DNA from: Peptoniphilaceae bacterium AMB_02
GTDB taxonomy: Bacteria; Bacillota; Clostridia; Tissierellales; Peptoniphilaceae
Assembly (NCBI GenBank): GCA_036321625.1
Contig: CP143259.1
Location: 911,001-975,000 of the forward strand
Direction: 5' to 3'
DNA length: 64,000 bases
Shown: positions 51,325 through 60,686 of the stretch, piece after piece
Position numbering within the stretch: position 1 is the first letter of the stretch
Layout of the letters: the number at the start of each line of letters is the position of its first letter
Notes under the pieces: model-generated
What the model saw: only the letters and a program-made list of their open reading frames with translations
Told to the model about the DNA's origin: nothing
The model's database searches: none
Position numbers and translations under genes: made by a program

Positions 51325-53706
51325 ATGTTAGTACCTATTAATTGGATGAAAGAATATGTAAATATAGATGCTGATGCAAAAACTATTGCCGATGCTGTAA
51401 CCTTATCAGGTTCTCATGTCGATTCAATAAACTTTGCTGACAATGGTATAAGTGGTATAAAAGTGGGGAGAATAATAGAAGTTAAACAACACCCCAATGC
51501 TGATAAACTCGTTGTAACTAAGGTCGACCTAGGAGATAGAGAAGTTGTAATTGTTACCGCAGCTAAAAACGTCTTTGAAGGTGCATTAGTACCGGTTGCA
51601 CTGTCTGGTGCAGTACTTGCAAGTGGAGACAAAATAGGTAATCATGATTTTAGAGGGATTATTTCAGAGGGTATGTTCTGTTCCTACCAAGAACTTGGAT
51701 ATTCGGATTCTGTAATACCTAAAGAGTATAGGGACGGAATTCTTATATTAAAAGATGATATTGAACTTGGATCAGATATTATCAAAGCCTTGGACATGGA
51801 AGACAGTATTATTGAATTTGAGATTACTCCAAATAGACCTGACTGTCTATCAATCTTGGGTATGGCCAGAGAAACTGCCGCAACATTTGACAAAGCCATT
51901 ATAATGCCTGATATAAAAGAAAACTTCAAAGATAGTGATGAAGAGCTATTCGGTGGAGTTGAAATCAAGACGGAGAACTGCGACAAATTTGTGTTAAGAG
52001 TATTAGACGATGTAAAAATAGAAGAATCTCCAAATTGGTTACAAAATTACCTTATGAAAGCCGGAGTTAGACCTATAAACAATATAGTAGACATCACTAA
52101 TTTTGTAATGTTTGAATTTGGTCAACCCCTTCACGCATATGATTTAGACAAAATAGAAGGTAATAAACTATTTGTTAGACAGGCCGAAAATGGTGAAGTT
52201 GTAAAATGTATAGATAGTAAGGAAAGAGAACTGGATTCAAAGGATATAATAATTGCTGACGAATCGGGTCCAGTAGGGATTGCAGGTGTAATGGGTGGAT
52301 TTAATACTGAGGTAACAAATTCCACTAAGAGAATTCTACTTGAATCTGCCAGATTTGATAGGGAATCCATAAGAAATACCTCTAAGAGATTGGGGTTAAG
52401 ATCAGAAGCATCAACTAGAGCTGAAAAAGGTATACCTATAGAATTAGTAGAACAAGCAGCGGCGAGATTTTGTACGATGGTTGAAAAATTGGGAGCTGCA
52501 AAAGTGTTAAATGAAAAACACATTGCGGACAATTCCGATTATAAAGCTATAAAAATCGAAATGAAATACGAAAACGTAAATAATCTACTGGGAACTGAGA
52601 TTGACAAAGAGCAAATGATTAAGTACCTTGAGAGATTAGAATTTATTTGTCAAGATAATGGCAGCACTTGTACTGTTACAGTTCCGGGATTTAGAACCGA
52701 TGTTGAAATCGAAGCAGATTTAATTGAAGAGATCGGAAGATTATATGGTTTTCATAATATAACACCGAAACCTCTATGTGGTCAATTAATTAAAGGTGGA
52801 GTAACTCTAATCAGAAAAGTTGAAGATTTACTTAAACGAGACTTATATGCACTGGGTTATTTTGAAGCTCTTTCATACTCTTTTATAAGTCCAAAAGCCA
52901 ACGATAAATCAGGAATTGAAGACGATAACTCTAAGAATTTTATTAAACTGATTAATCCATTAGGTGAAGAATTCAGTGTTATGAGAACTAGTATAATTCC
53001 AAATATGATTGATATCCTAGCTAAGAATCAAAAACAAAAAGCTGAAGAAATTGCGATTTATGAGCTAGGCAATATCTTCGTAAAGGATAATACCGAAGAT
53101 GATCCTCTTCAAAAGAGAAGGTTATGCTTAGGTATGTATGGGGATGTAGATTTTTATACTATGAGAGCCGACATTAAAGTTTTACTAAACCATATAGGAA
53201 TAAGAGATGTAAGATTTAAAAAGAATGCTGATACAAAGACCTTCCACCCAGGAAGATGCGCTGATGTATTTGTAGGGGATATAAAAATAGGTATTATGGG
53301 CGAATTATCATATGAAATATCTGATAAATATGACCTAAATAAAAGAGCGTATATTGCGGAATTAGATGTAAATCTAATTTCTGAAAATACGGTATTGACT
53401 AAAAACTATGAGAAGATAGTAAAATACCCTTCAATAAACCGTGATATTGCATTGGTACTAGACAAAGGAGTTACAGCAGAAGAAATAGAAGATGTTATTA
53501 GATCCGTAGACTCTGATATTATCGAAGATGTAAAGCTGTTTGATATATTCACCGGAGCACAAATCGGTGAGGACAAGAAGTCTATGGCATATGAAATCAT
53601 CTACAGATCAAAAGATAGAACATTGGTGGATGATGAAGTAAATGTAGTTCAAGAAGAGATTGTAAACAGGTTAGAGTCAAAATTTGGAGCATCACTTAGA
53701 AACTAG
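51325..53706 (+). CDS. pheT: Phenylalanyl-tRNA synthetase beta subunit
   Basis: 793 aa. N-terminal tRNA-binding EMAP-like domain (GRIIEVKQHPNADKLVVTKVDLG), then B3/B4 editing region (NNIVDITNFVMFEFGQPLHAYD, around residues 250-280), a B5 domain and the class II-like core (EIEADLIEEIGRLYGF) and the C-terminal anticodon-binding ferredoxin-fold (KYPSINRDIALVLDKG). It edits Tyr-tRNA-Phe. GAGGAG lies before the ATG. Standard length. zapA starts nine bases later. Confidence 0.97.
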   Translation: MLVPINWMKEYVNIDADAKTIADAVTLSGSHVDSINFADNGISGIKVGRIIEVKQHPNADKLVVTKVDLGDREVVIVTAAKNVFEGALVPVALSGAVLASGDKIGNHDFRGIISEGMFCSYQELGYSDSVIPKEYRDGILILKDDIELGSDIIKALDMEDSIIEFEITPNRPDCLSILGMARETAATFDKAIIMPDIKENFKDSDEELFGGVEIKTENCDKFVLRVLDDVKIEESPNWLQNYLMKAGVRPINNIVDITNFVMFEFGQPLHAYDLDKIEGNKLFVRQAENGEVVKCIDSKERELDSKDIIIADESGPVGIAGVMGGFNTEVTNSTKRILLESARFDRESIRNTSKRLGLRSEASTRAEKGIPIELVEQAAARFCTMVEKLGAAKVLNEKHIADNSDYKAIKIEMKYENVNNLLGTEIDKEQMIKYLERLEFICQDNGSTCTVTVPGFRTDVEIEADLIEEIGRLYGFHNITPKPLCGQLIKGGVTLIRKVEDLLKRDLYALGYFEALSYSFISPKANDKSGIEDDNSKNFIKLINPLGEEFSVMRTSIIPNMIDILAKNQKQKAEEIAIYELGNIFVKDNTEDDPLQKRRLCLGMYGDVDFYTMRADIKVLLNHIGIRDVRFKKNADTKTFHPGRCADVFVGDIKIGIMGELSYEISDKYDLNKRAYIAELDVNLISENTVLTKNYEKIVKYPSINRDIALVLDKGVTAEEIEDVIRSVDSDIIEDVKLFDIFTGAQIGEDKKSMAYEIIYRSKDRTLVDDEVNVVQEEIVNRLESKFGASLRN

Positions 53707-53714
53707 GAGGAGCT

Positions 53715-54275
53715 ATGAGTAATTCGAATAAAGTAGAAGTTATAATTGACGGCATAAAATACACTTTGGTTGCAGATGCCAATCAAGACAGAACGGTTAA
53801 GGTAGCTAAATACGTGAATGCCAAGATTGAAGATATGAAAACCAGTAATCCAAAATTAAATCAGACTATGCTTTATACTTTAACATTGATGAATGTAACC
53901 GGTGAACTATTTGAAATGAACGATAAATACGATGCACTGGTCGAAGAGTCAAAAGAACCTATCCAGAGGTTTAGGACAATATCTGAAGAGGTTGAAAAAG
54001 TAACGGAAGAAAAAGATGAGTTAGTATCAAGTATCGAGAAGCTTAAAGATGATTTAGTTACATCTCTGAATACTATCAGTGATATGAATAAAAGGTATTC
54101 TTCTCTCGATGAAGAGAATAAAGGTAATATCAAAACTATTGAAAGTAAAAACAAACAGATGTCTGAACTTAATGAAAATATGACTAGCATGCAAGAAGAG
54201 ATGTCTGCATTGCAAAAACAATATCAAGAGATTTTAAAGAGAGTTAATTCCTTAATAAAAAGTGAAAGTAAATAA
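53715..54275 (+). CDS. zapA: Cell division protein ZapA
   Basis: 186 aa. N-terminal ZapA domain (NKVEVIIDGIKYTLVADANQDRTVKVAKYVNAKIEDMK) and a long C-terminal coiled coil (EEKDELVSSIEKLKDDL, then SKNKQMSELNENMTSMQEEMSALQKQY). ZapA bundles FtsZ filaments at the division septum. It is longer than the usual 90-100 residue ZapA because of the coiled-coil extension, which is typical of clostridial members. AGGAGG precedes the ATG; the next start overlaps its stop (TAATG). Confidence 0.92.
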   Translation: MSNSNKVEVIIDGIKYTLVADANQDRTVKVAKYVNAKIEDMKTSNPKLNQTMLYTLTLMNVTGELFEMNDKYDALVEESKEPIQRFRTISEEVEKVTEEKDELVSSIEKLKDDLVTSLNTISDMNKRYSSLDEENKGNIKTIESKNKQMSELNENMTSMQEEMSALQKQYQEILKRVNSLIKSESK

Positions 54276-56590
54276 TGAAGAGTTTTGAAGTATTGGCTCC
54301 TGTTGGAAATATGGATATGCTCTATGCAGCAATTGCAGGTGGTGCTGATGCAGTTTATTTAGCGGGAACCGATTTTGGTGCTAGAGCATATGCTGACAAC
54401 TTCAGCTTGGATGAATTATCCGATGTTATAAAAATATGTCATTTATACAATGTAAAAGCTTATATAACAGTAAACACATTGATTAAAGAAAATGAGATTC
54501 AAGATGTTTTGGAGTATATAAATAATCTATACAATATAGATGTTGATGCAATTATTATACAAGATCTTGGTCTTGCAAAGCTGGTAGTAGAATTATTTCC
54601 AGACTTAGAGATACACGCAAGCACTCAAATCTCAGCTAATTCAGTACATGCTGTAAACTACCTAAGTGAAATAGGTTTTAGTAGAGTAGTGCTGGCTAGA
54701 GAATTATCCCTTGATCAAATTAAAGAAATTGCCGAGAACTCCAAGATAGAACTTGAAGTTTTTGCACATGGGTCACTTTGCGTCTCGTACTCAGGCAAGT
54801 GTTTAATGAGCTCAATGATAGGTGGAAGAAGTGGCAATAGAGGTAGATGTGCCCAGCCTTGCAGGAAAAAATACGATTTGACAGACCCTACCGGAAAAAT
54901 AATTTTGAAAGACAAGCTATTAATCAGTCCAATGGATTTAGGATTATTAAATCAAGTTAAAAATCTATCGGACTTGGACGTTACATCTGTTAAAATTGAA
55001 GGTCGATTAAAAAAACCGGAGTATGTATATTCGACAGCATTATATTATTCTATGATTAAGAATGACAAAAATGCAGATGAAAACTTAGTCAAAGAAGTTT
55101 CGAATAGGGGCTTTACAAAAGGGCCTGTTTTAGGTTCTTTTGGCAAAAAATATGTGGATTTTAACGATGAAGCCGAAAGAGGAAATTTAGTAGGGAAAAT
55201 CTCAAAAACAAATAAATTAGGAATAAGTTTAATAGATGATGTTTTCGAGAGGGATACTTTAGAAATAAAACTTGAATCTAAAAAATACAGTATCACAGTT
55301 GATAAGAACTATAAAAGGGGAGAATTTTTATCCTTAGAGAGTTTTCAAGATGCAATTATTGACAGTCCCGTTTATAGGATTTCCAGTTCCAGACTTAGAG
55401 AGATGGACTTTAAAAAAATGTTAAAAGACAAGTCTATAAAAGTATCTATGAAACTTAGGGCATATGTAGGTGAGCATGCAGAACTGGAACTGTATTCAAA
55501 AGGGAAAATGGTAATTGTTAAATCTGAAAACATTATAGAAGAAGGCAAGAGTAGGAAAGTCGATTACGATTACGCTTTTGGACAGATTTCAAAGCTGGGA
55601 GAGACATTTTTTGATTTAAAGAATCTAGAAGTTGAAACTGACGGTATCTCCTTCCTAAGCAATGGAGACTTGAATGCGCTAAGAAGAAATGGGATTATGA
55701 AAATTCGTGATGAAATCTGTAACTGGCACAGAAGGTCTACAAAAATCGATTATAGTAAATCAAAAACAAAAGTAAAAAGACACAGTAAAAAGCTGGAAAT
55801 AGTAATCTCTATTAGGAAATTAAATGATGAAATTATTAATAATAAATATGTGAACAAGATTTATTTAAGGGATTTAAACGGCTTGGAGAATTTTGAACTA
55901 AAGGGTAAAAAAATATACTATGAACTTCCACCAATGGCTAATGAAAAACTATTACATGATTTAGCTCGTGAAATAGAATTGAAATTGAGTTTTTTATCAG
56001 GTGTAGTTGTTAATAATGCATGGGAGATGAAACTTACAGGTAGATTTCCAAGTCTTGATATAGTTTATGGAATCGGAACAAATGTTTTCAATACTGAGAC
56101 CATTGAAAACTTTAGTCATAAAGATGAATTTAAGTCAGTTTATATACTAAGCCCAGAGCTTAGTATAGAGGAAATAAGTGATATTACACGCAATACAAAC
56201 AAAAGAATTGGTGTTATGGCATATGGTAGAATTGACGAAATGATACTCTATCATTGTCCTGCATCGGTGTTGGGATGTAATAAGGTTTGTGAAGACTGTA
56301 AATACTCAAGTGATCATATTATAAAGTACGGCTCAGACAAGTATATCTTTGAAAGAGTCAACAATATAACTAGATTACGAAATGCATTACCCATATCAGG
56401 TTTAGAACACATGAGAAGATTTAAAGAGATCGGTATAGATGAAGTTCTACTAGTATTAGATAAACCCAATGAAATGACAAAAGTCATAGATATCTTTTCA
56501 AATGCAATAATAAATGAAAAGCTAACTGATAAAATGGTTCAGATGCTTGGTACTACTAAAGCAGGACATTTTAAAAGAGGAGTTAAATAG
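54275..56590 (+). CDS. U32 family protein with DUF3656 (RlhA-like)
   Basis: 771 aa. N-terminal U32 barrel (EVLAPVGNMDMLYAAIAGGADAVYLAG, ARELSLDQI, EVFAHGSLCVSYSGKCLMSS, RCAQPCRKKYDL), then DUF3656-type middle and C-terminal domains (EGRLKKPEYVYS, KYINKIYLRDLNGLENFELKGK-like). The long version resembles RlhA, which hydroxylates C2501 of 23S rRNA, and differs from the short TrhP at 23328. It may thus modify rRNA, though tRNA is not excluded. The Cys at CLMSS, CAQPC, and CCKDCK-like CKVCEDCK can bind an Fe-S cluster. It sits between zapA and mutS2, the conserved clostridial order. Confidence 0.88.
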   Translation: MKSFEVLAPVGNMDMLYAAIAGGADAVYLAGTDFGARAYADNFSLDELSDVIKICHLYNVKAYITVNTLIKENEIQDVLEYINNLYNIDVDAIIIQDLGLAKLVVELFPDLEIHASTQISANSVHAVNYLSEIGFSRVVLARELSLDQIKEIAENSKIELEVFAHGSLCVSYSGKCLMSSMIGGRSGNRGRCAQPCRKKYDLTDPTGKIILKDKLLISPMDLGLLNQVKNLSDLDVTSVKIEGRLKKPEYVYSTALYYSMIKNDKNADENLVKEVSNRGFTKGPVLGSFGKKYVDFNDEAERGNLVGKISKTNKLGISLIDDVFERDTLEIKLESKKYSITVDKNYKRGEFLSLESFQDAIIDSPVYRISSSRLREMDFKKMLKDKSIKVSMKLRAYVGEHAELELYSKGKMVIVKSENIIEEGKSRKVDYDYAFGQISKLGETFFDLKNLEVETDGISFLSNGDLNALRRNGIMKIRDEICNWHRRSTKIDYSKSKTKVKRHSKKLEIVISIRKLNDEIINNKYVNKIYLRDLNGLENFELKGKKIYYELPPMANEKLLHDLAREIELKLSFLSGVVVNNAWEMKLTGRFPSLDIVYGIGTNVFNTETIENFSHKDEFKSVYILSPELSIEEISDITRNTNKRIGVMAYGRIDEMILYHCPASVLGCNKVCEDCKYSSDHIIKYGSDKYIFERVNNITRLRNALPISGLEHMRRFKEIGIDEVLLVLDKPNEMTKVIDIFSNAIINEKLTDKMVQMLGTTKAGHFKRGVK

Positions 56591-56596
56591 AGTAAT

Positions 56597-58969
56597 ATGA
56601 ATGAGAGATCCATAAGAGTTCTTGAATTTGATAAAGTAAAAAATACTTTAATAGATTTTGCACAATCTGAAATTGGAAAAGAAAAATGCGAATCTATTAA
56701 ACCAATAAACGATATTGATGAGATTAGTTTTTTACAAGAACAGACCTCAGAAGCAAATAGATTGATATCAAAAAGAGGGAATCCCCCTCTTTTTGGATTA
56801 TACGACGTCATTGACGCAATTATATTTGCAGAAAAAGGTGGGGCACTCAGCCCTCTCAATCTGCTTAGAATTGCAGATGGTTTGCGAGTTGTAAGAGAGC
56901 TAAAGAAGTATATATCCTCAGAAGAAATTCAAGAGGATTCGGTCCATATTTCAGGACTTATACAAAATCTCTATAGTTTTAGAGAAATTGAAGAAGAAAT
57001 AGATAGAGCGATTATTTCTGATACTGAAATTTCCGATAATGCAAGTAGAGAATTGAGAAGTATTAGGATGCAGTTAAGAAAGAAGAATGACGATATCAAG
57101 GCTAAACTTAATTCAATAGTGAATTCTAAAAATACTTCAGCAGCACTTCAAGATGCTATAGTGACTATAAGGGAAGGAAGATATGTAGTTCCTATTAGAA
57201 GTGAATATAAAAATAGATTTCCAGGAGTAGTCCATGATCAGTCTTCAAGTGGTGCTACAGTTTTTATTGAACCATTGGCTGTAGTAAACTTGAATAATGA
57301 AATAAAAATGCTCGAATTAAAGGAAACTGAAGAAATAAACAGAATTCTAAAAAGACTATCGGGAATGGTCGGCCAAAATAGAGCAGAAATAGCATCTAAT
57401 CAAAAGATATTGGCAGAATTAGATTTTATATTTGCCAGAGGAAGATTGTCGGTGCATATGAATGCAGTAAAGCCTGAGCTGAACCTAGAAGGAATTATTG
57501 ATTTAAAGAATGCCAAACATCCATTATTAAATGTTAAAAACATAGTTCCTATTTCTATAAGACTGGGAGACGGCTTTACAACATTGGTTATTACAGGTCC
57601 TAATACAGGAGGAAAGACCGTTACATTAAAGACGGTTGGATTATTGACATTAATGGCTCAATCAGGACTTCATATACCTGCCCAAGAAGGATCGGTTTTA
57701 GCTGTATTTGATGATGTCTTTTCCGATATTGGTGATGAACAAAGCATCGAACAGTCATTATCAACATTTTCATCACATATGACCAATATAGTAAAGATAT
57801 TAAAACAGTATTCTTCAAATTCTTTAATTTTACTGGATGAGCTGGGTGCAGGTACAGATCCAACTGAAGGAGCTGCACTGGCGATGTCAATATTAGACAT
57901 ACTGCTGAAAAATAATATTCGAACAATAGCCACAACGCACTATTCTCAGCTTAAGATATATGCATTATCTACGGAAGGGGTAATGAATGCATCTGTAGAA
58001 TTTAATGTAGACACACTTAGTCCAACTTATAGATTATTAATAGGAATACCCGGAAAATCAAATGCTTTTGAAATTTCCAAAAGGTTGGGTTTGGATGAGA
58101 GTCTTATAGATTATGCAAAAGATTTAATTTCCAGTGACAACAAAGAGTTTGAAGATGTACTATCAGGAATTGAGAAAGATCGTAAGCTTATAGAACAAAA
58201 ACGGGAAGAAATAGAAACTCATAAGGATGAGATAGAGAAGCTAAAAATAAAATTAAATAAAGAAATAGAGAATAATATAAGTAGAAGAGATAGAATTATA
58301 GAGGAAGCTAAGAAAGAAGCCTATGAAATATTAAATGGAGCTAAAGAAGAAGCGAGTGAAATACTTAGAGAAATGAACACTATGAGAACATCTGTAGATA
58401 AATCTAAGATTTCAAAAGCTCATAAACTTACGGATGATTTAAGAAAGAGTATGGAAAATTATGATACAACCGATTACGATTTTTTAAATATAACGAGCGA
58501 AGAAGAAGTCGGAGAATTAAAGCTTGGAGATGAAGTCGAGATTATCACACTTGGACAGAGTGGACATGTAGTGGAACTCCCTGATTCTAAGGGCAATCTT
58601 ACCGTAGAGATAGGAATACTGAAAGTAAATTCCAATATAGATCAGATAAAAAGAGTAAAAAGTGTAGAAAAATCCGAATCCAAAACCGGAATCAAGAATA
58701 TTATCAAGCAAAAGTCCGGGCAAAACATTGGTAGTGAAATTGATATAAGAGGTAGGAATATAGAAGAAGCTATATTGGAATTGGATAAATACATTGACAA
58801 TGCATATATTGTCGGATTGAAGGAGATAAGAATTATCCACGGGAAGGGTACCGGTGTCTTAAGAGAAGGTATAAAAAAATATCTAAGAAAACATAAGAAT
58901 ATTTCCAAGCAAAGACTTGGAGAGTTTAGCGAAGGTGGAGACGGAGTTACCGTAGCTACACTAAAATAG
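56597..58969 (+). CDS. mutS2: Endonuclease MutS2
   Basis: 790 aa. Core domains resemble MutS but lack the mismatch-binding domain: core helices, Walker A GPNTGGKTVTLKTVGLL at residues 335-350, DDVFSDIGDEQSIEQSLSTFSSHM, Walker B LILLDELGAGTDPTEGA. A long coiled coil follows (EKDRKLIEQKREEIETHKDEIEKLKIKLN), then the C-terminal Smr nuclease domain IDIRGRNIEEAILELDKYID and IRIIHGKGTGVLREGI. MutS2 suppresses recombination and rescues collided ribosomes. Its ATG is 6 bases after the U32 gene; weak ribosome site. Confidence 0.96.
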   Translation: MNERSIRVLEFDKVKNTLIDFAQSEIGKEKCESIKPINDIDEISFLQEQTSEANRLISKRGNPPLFGLYDVIDAIIFAEKGGALSPLNLLRIADGLRVVRELKKYISSEEIQEDSVHISGLIQNLYSFREIEEEIDRAIISDTEISDNASRELRSIRMQLRKKNDDIKAKLNSIVNSKNTSAALQDAIVTIREGRYVVPIRSEYKNRFPGVVHDQSSSGATVFIEPLAVVNLNNEIKMLELKETEEINRILKRLSGMVGQNRAEIASNQKILAELDFIFARGRLSVHMNAVKPELNLEGIIDLKNAKHPLLNVKNIVPISIRLGDGFTTLVITGPNTGGKTVTLKTVGLLTLMAQSGLHIPAQEGSVLAVFDDVFSDIGDEQSIEQSLSTFSSHMTNIVKILKQYSSNSLILLDELGAGTDPTEGAALAMSILDILLKNNIRTIATTHYSQLKIYALSTEGVMNASVEFNVDTLSPTYRLLIGIPGKSNAFEISKRLGLDESLIDYAKDLISSDNKEFEDVLSGIEKDRKLIEQKREEIETHKDEIEKLKIKLNKEIENNISRRDRIIEEAKKEAYEILNGAKEEASEILREMNTMRTSVDKSKISKAHKLTDDLRKSMENYDTTDYDFLNITSEEEVGELKLGDEVEIITLGQSGHVVELPDSKGNLTVEIGILKVNSNIDQIKRVKSVEKSESKTGIKNIIKQKSGQNIGSEIDIRGRNIEEAILELDKYIDNAYIVGLKEIRIIHGKGTGVLREGIKKYLRKHKNISKQRLGEFSEGGDGVTVATLK

Positions 58970-58977
58970 GAGGACAT

Positions 58978-60678
58978 ATGAAGAGTTATAAAGAAATAAT
59001 TACTGAATTACTGGTAGCAAGTGATATTGGGTTGGCATATGATGAAATTCTTGAAACTATAGAAATACCGCCCGATAATGCGATGGGAGACTATGCATTC
59101 CCTTGCTTTAAGTTAGCAAAAATTAAGAGAAATTCACCGGTAAATATCGCTAAGGATTTGTCTGAAACGATTTCTAAACCGCAAGGGATAGCCAAGATAA
59201 TAAACCAAGGACCTTATCTCAACTTTTTTATAGACAGGACAGATATCGTAAAAACCGTGATAGAAAATGTTAAGGAAAAAGGCGACAAATATGGCTCATC
59301 TGATATTGGCAAAGGAAAGAATGCAATAGTTGAGTACTCTTCGACTAATATTGCTAAACCATTTCATATTGGTCATATAAGATCTACCGTAATAGGAAAT
59401 GTAATTAAAAACCTTTATAAATTTACCGGATATAATACTACGAGTATAAATTATTTAGGTGATCACGGTACGCAATTCGGAATGATGATTGCTGCTTATA
59501 AACTTTGGGGCGATGACGATAAAATCAATGAAAACCCAATTAAAGAACTTCTAAAACTCTATGTAGATTATAATGAATTAGCTAATCAAGATCCTGAAAA
59601 AATGGATGATGCCAGAAGATGGTTTAGTGAACTGGAATCAGGCAATCCTGAAGCTGTAAAATTATGGGAATGGTTTAAAGAAATAAGTCTTGGTGAATTT
59701 AATAGAGTATATGATATGTTAGGAGTTGAGTTTGATTCCTATAATGGAGAATCGTTCAGTTCTCAGTTTATAGATGATGTAATTAAAGAACTGAGAGATA
59801 AAAACCTTCTGGAGATGTCAGATGGAGCAGAAATAATAAACCTTGAAGATGAAGGTCTTCCGAATATGATAGTTATTAAAAGTGATGGCAGTAGTACCTA
59901 TATTACAAGGGATATTGCAACCGCTCTTTATAGAAAGAGGGAATATGACTTTCATAAAAATATATACGTCGTTGGTTCGCAGCAGATACTCCACTTCCAA
60001 CAGCTAAAAGCATGTTTGAAAAAGATGGGATATGAATGGGCTGATGATTGTATCCATGTTCCTTTTGGAATGGTGAGTTTAAAAGATCAGACACTCTCTA
60101 CAAGAAGAGGGCAAGTAGTTTTTTTAGAGGATGTTCTAAATAAAGCTGTAGAAAAAACAGAAGAGATAATAAATGAAAGAAATCCAAACTTAGAAAATAA
60201 GGATGAAGTTGCAAAACAGGTAGGTATCGGTGCGGTTATTTTCCAAGAATTATTCAGTAATAGAATTAAAGACTATGTCTTCGATTGGGATAATACACTG
60301 AACTACGATGGAGAAACAGGACCTTATGTACAGTATACGATAGCTAGGGCTAATAGCATACTTGAAAGAGCCGGAAAAATCAATAATGAAGCTATTGATT
60401 ATTCATTAATTATAAGCGATTCTGAATTCGAACTCGCTTCTACTATTTATAATTTACCGCAAAAGATACTTGATGCAGTAGAGAAATACGAACCAAGCTA
60501 TGTTACTAGACAATTAGTTGAAATAGCAAGTGCATTTAATAGTTTCTATAATGCATGTCCAATTTTAAATGCAGAATCAGATATTAAAAATGCAAGGTTG
60601 GAGTTAGTAAGTTGCACTGCTAGTGTGCTTAGATCTGGACTAAAATTATTAGGTATTGAGTCTCCAAACAAAATGTAG
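58978..60678 (+). CDS. argS: Arginyl-tRNA synthetase
   Basis: 566 aa class I synthetase. HIGH is exact at residues 130-133 (EYSSTNIAKPFHIGHIRSTVIGN). The usual KMSKS is replaced by LSTRRGQVV, the common MSTR-type substitution in ArgRS. The N-terminal Add-1 domain includes GDYAFPCFKLAK, and the C-terminal DALR anticodon-binding domain follows (EKYEPSYVTRQLVEIASAFNSFYNACPI). TAGGAGG precedes the ATG. The B12-binding radical SAM gene starts 8 bases later. Confidence 0.97.
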   Translation: MKSYKEIITELLVASDIGLAYDEILETIEIPPDNAMGDYAFPCFKLAKIKRNSPVNIAKDLSETISKPQGIAKIINQGPYLNFFIDRTDIVKTVIENVKEKGDKYGSSDIGKGKNAIVEYSSTNIAKPFHIGHIRSTVIGNVIKNLYKFTGYNTTSINYLGDHGTQFGMMIAAYKLWGDDDKINENPIKELLKLYVDYNELANQDPEKMDDARRWFSELESGNPEAVKLWEWFKEISLGEFNRVYDMLGVEFDSYNGESFSSQFIDDVIKELRDKNLLEMSDGAEIINLEDEGLPNMIVIKSDGSSTYITRDIATALYRKREYDFHKNIYVVGSQQILHFQQLKACLKKMGYEWADDCIHVPFGMVSLKDQTLSTRRGQVVFLEDVLNKAVEKTEEIINERNPNLENKDEVAKQVGIGAVIFQELFSNRIKDYVFDWDNTLNYDGETGPYVQYTIARANSILERAGKINNEAIDYSLIISDSEFELASTIYNLPQKILDAVEKYEPSYVTRQLVEIASAFNSFYNACPILNAESDIKNARLELVSCTASVLRSGLKLLGIESPNKM

Positions 60679-60686
60679 GTGGACTA

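Noticed and set aside
52131..52532. 133-codon antisense frame in pheT
   Set aside because: It is antisense to a conserved pheT segment; composition is that of reverse-complemented coding DNA.
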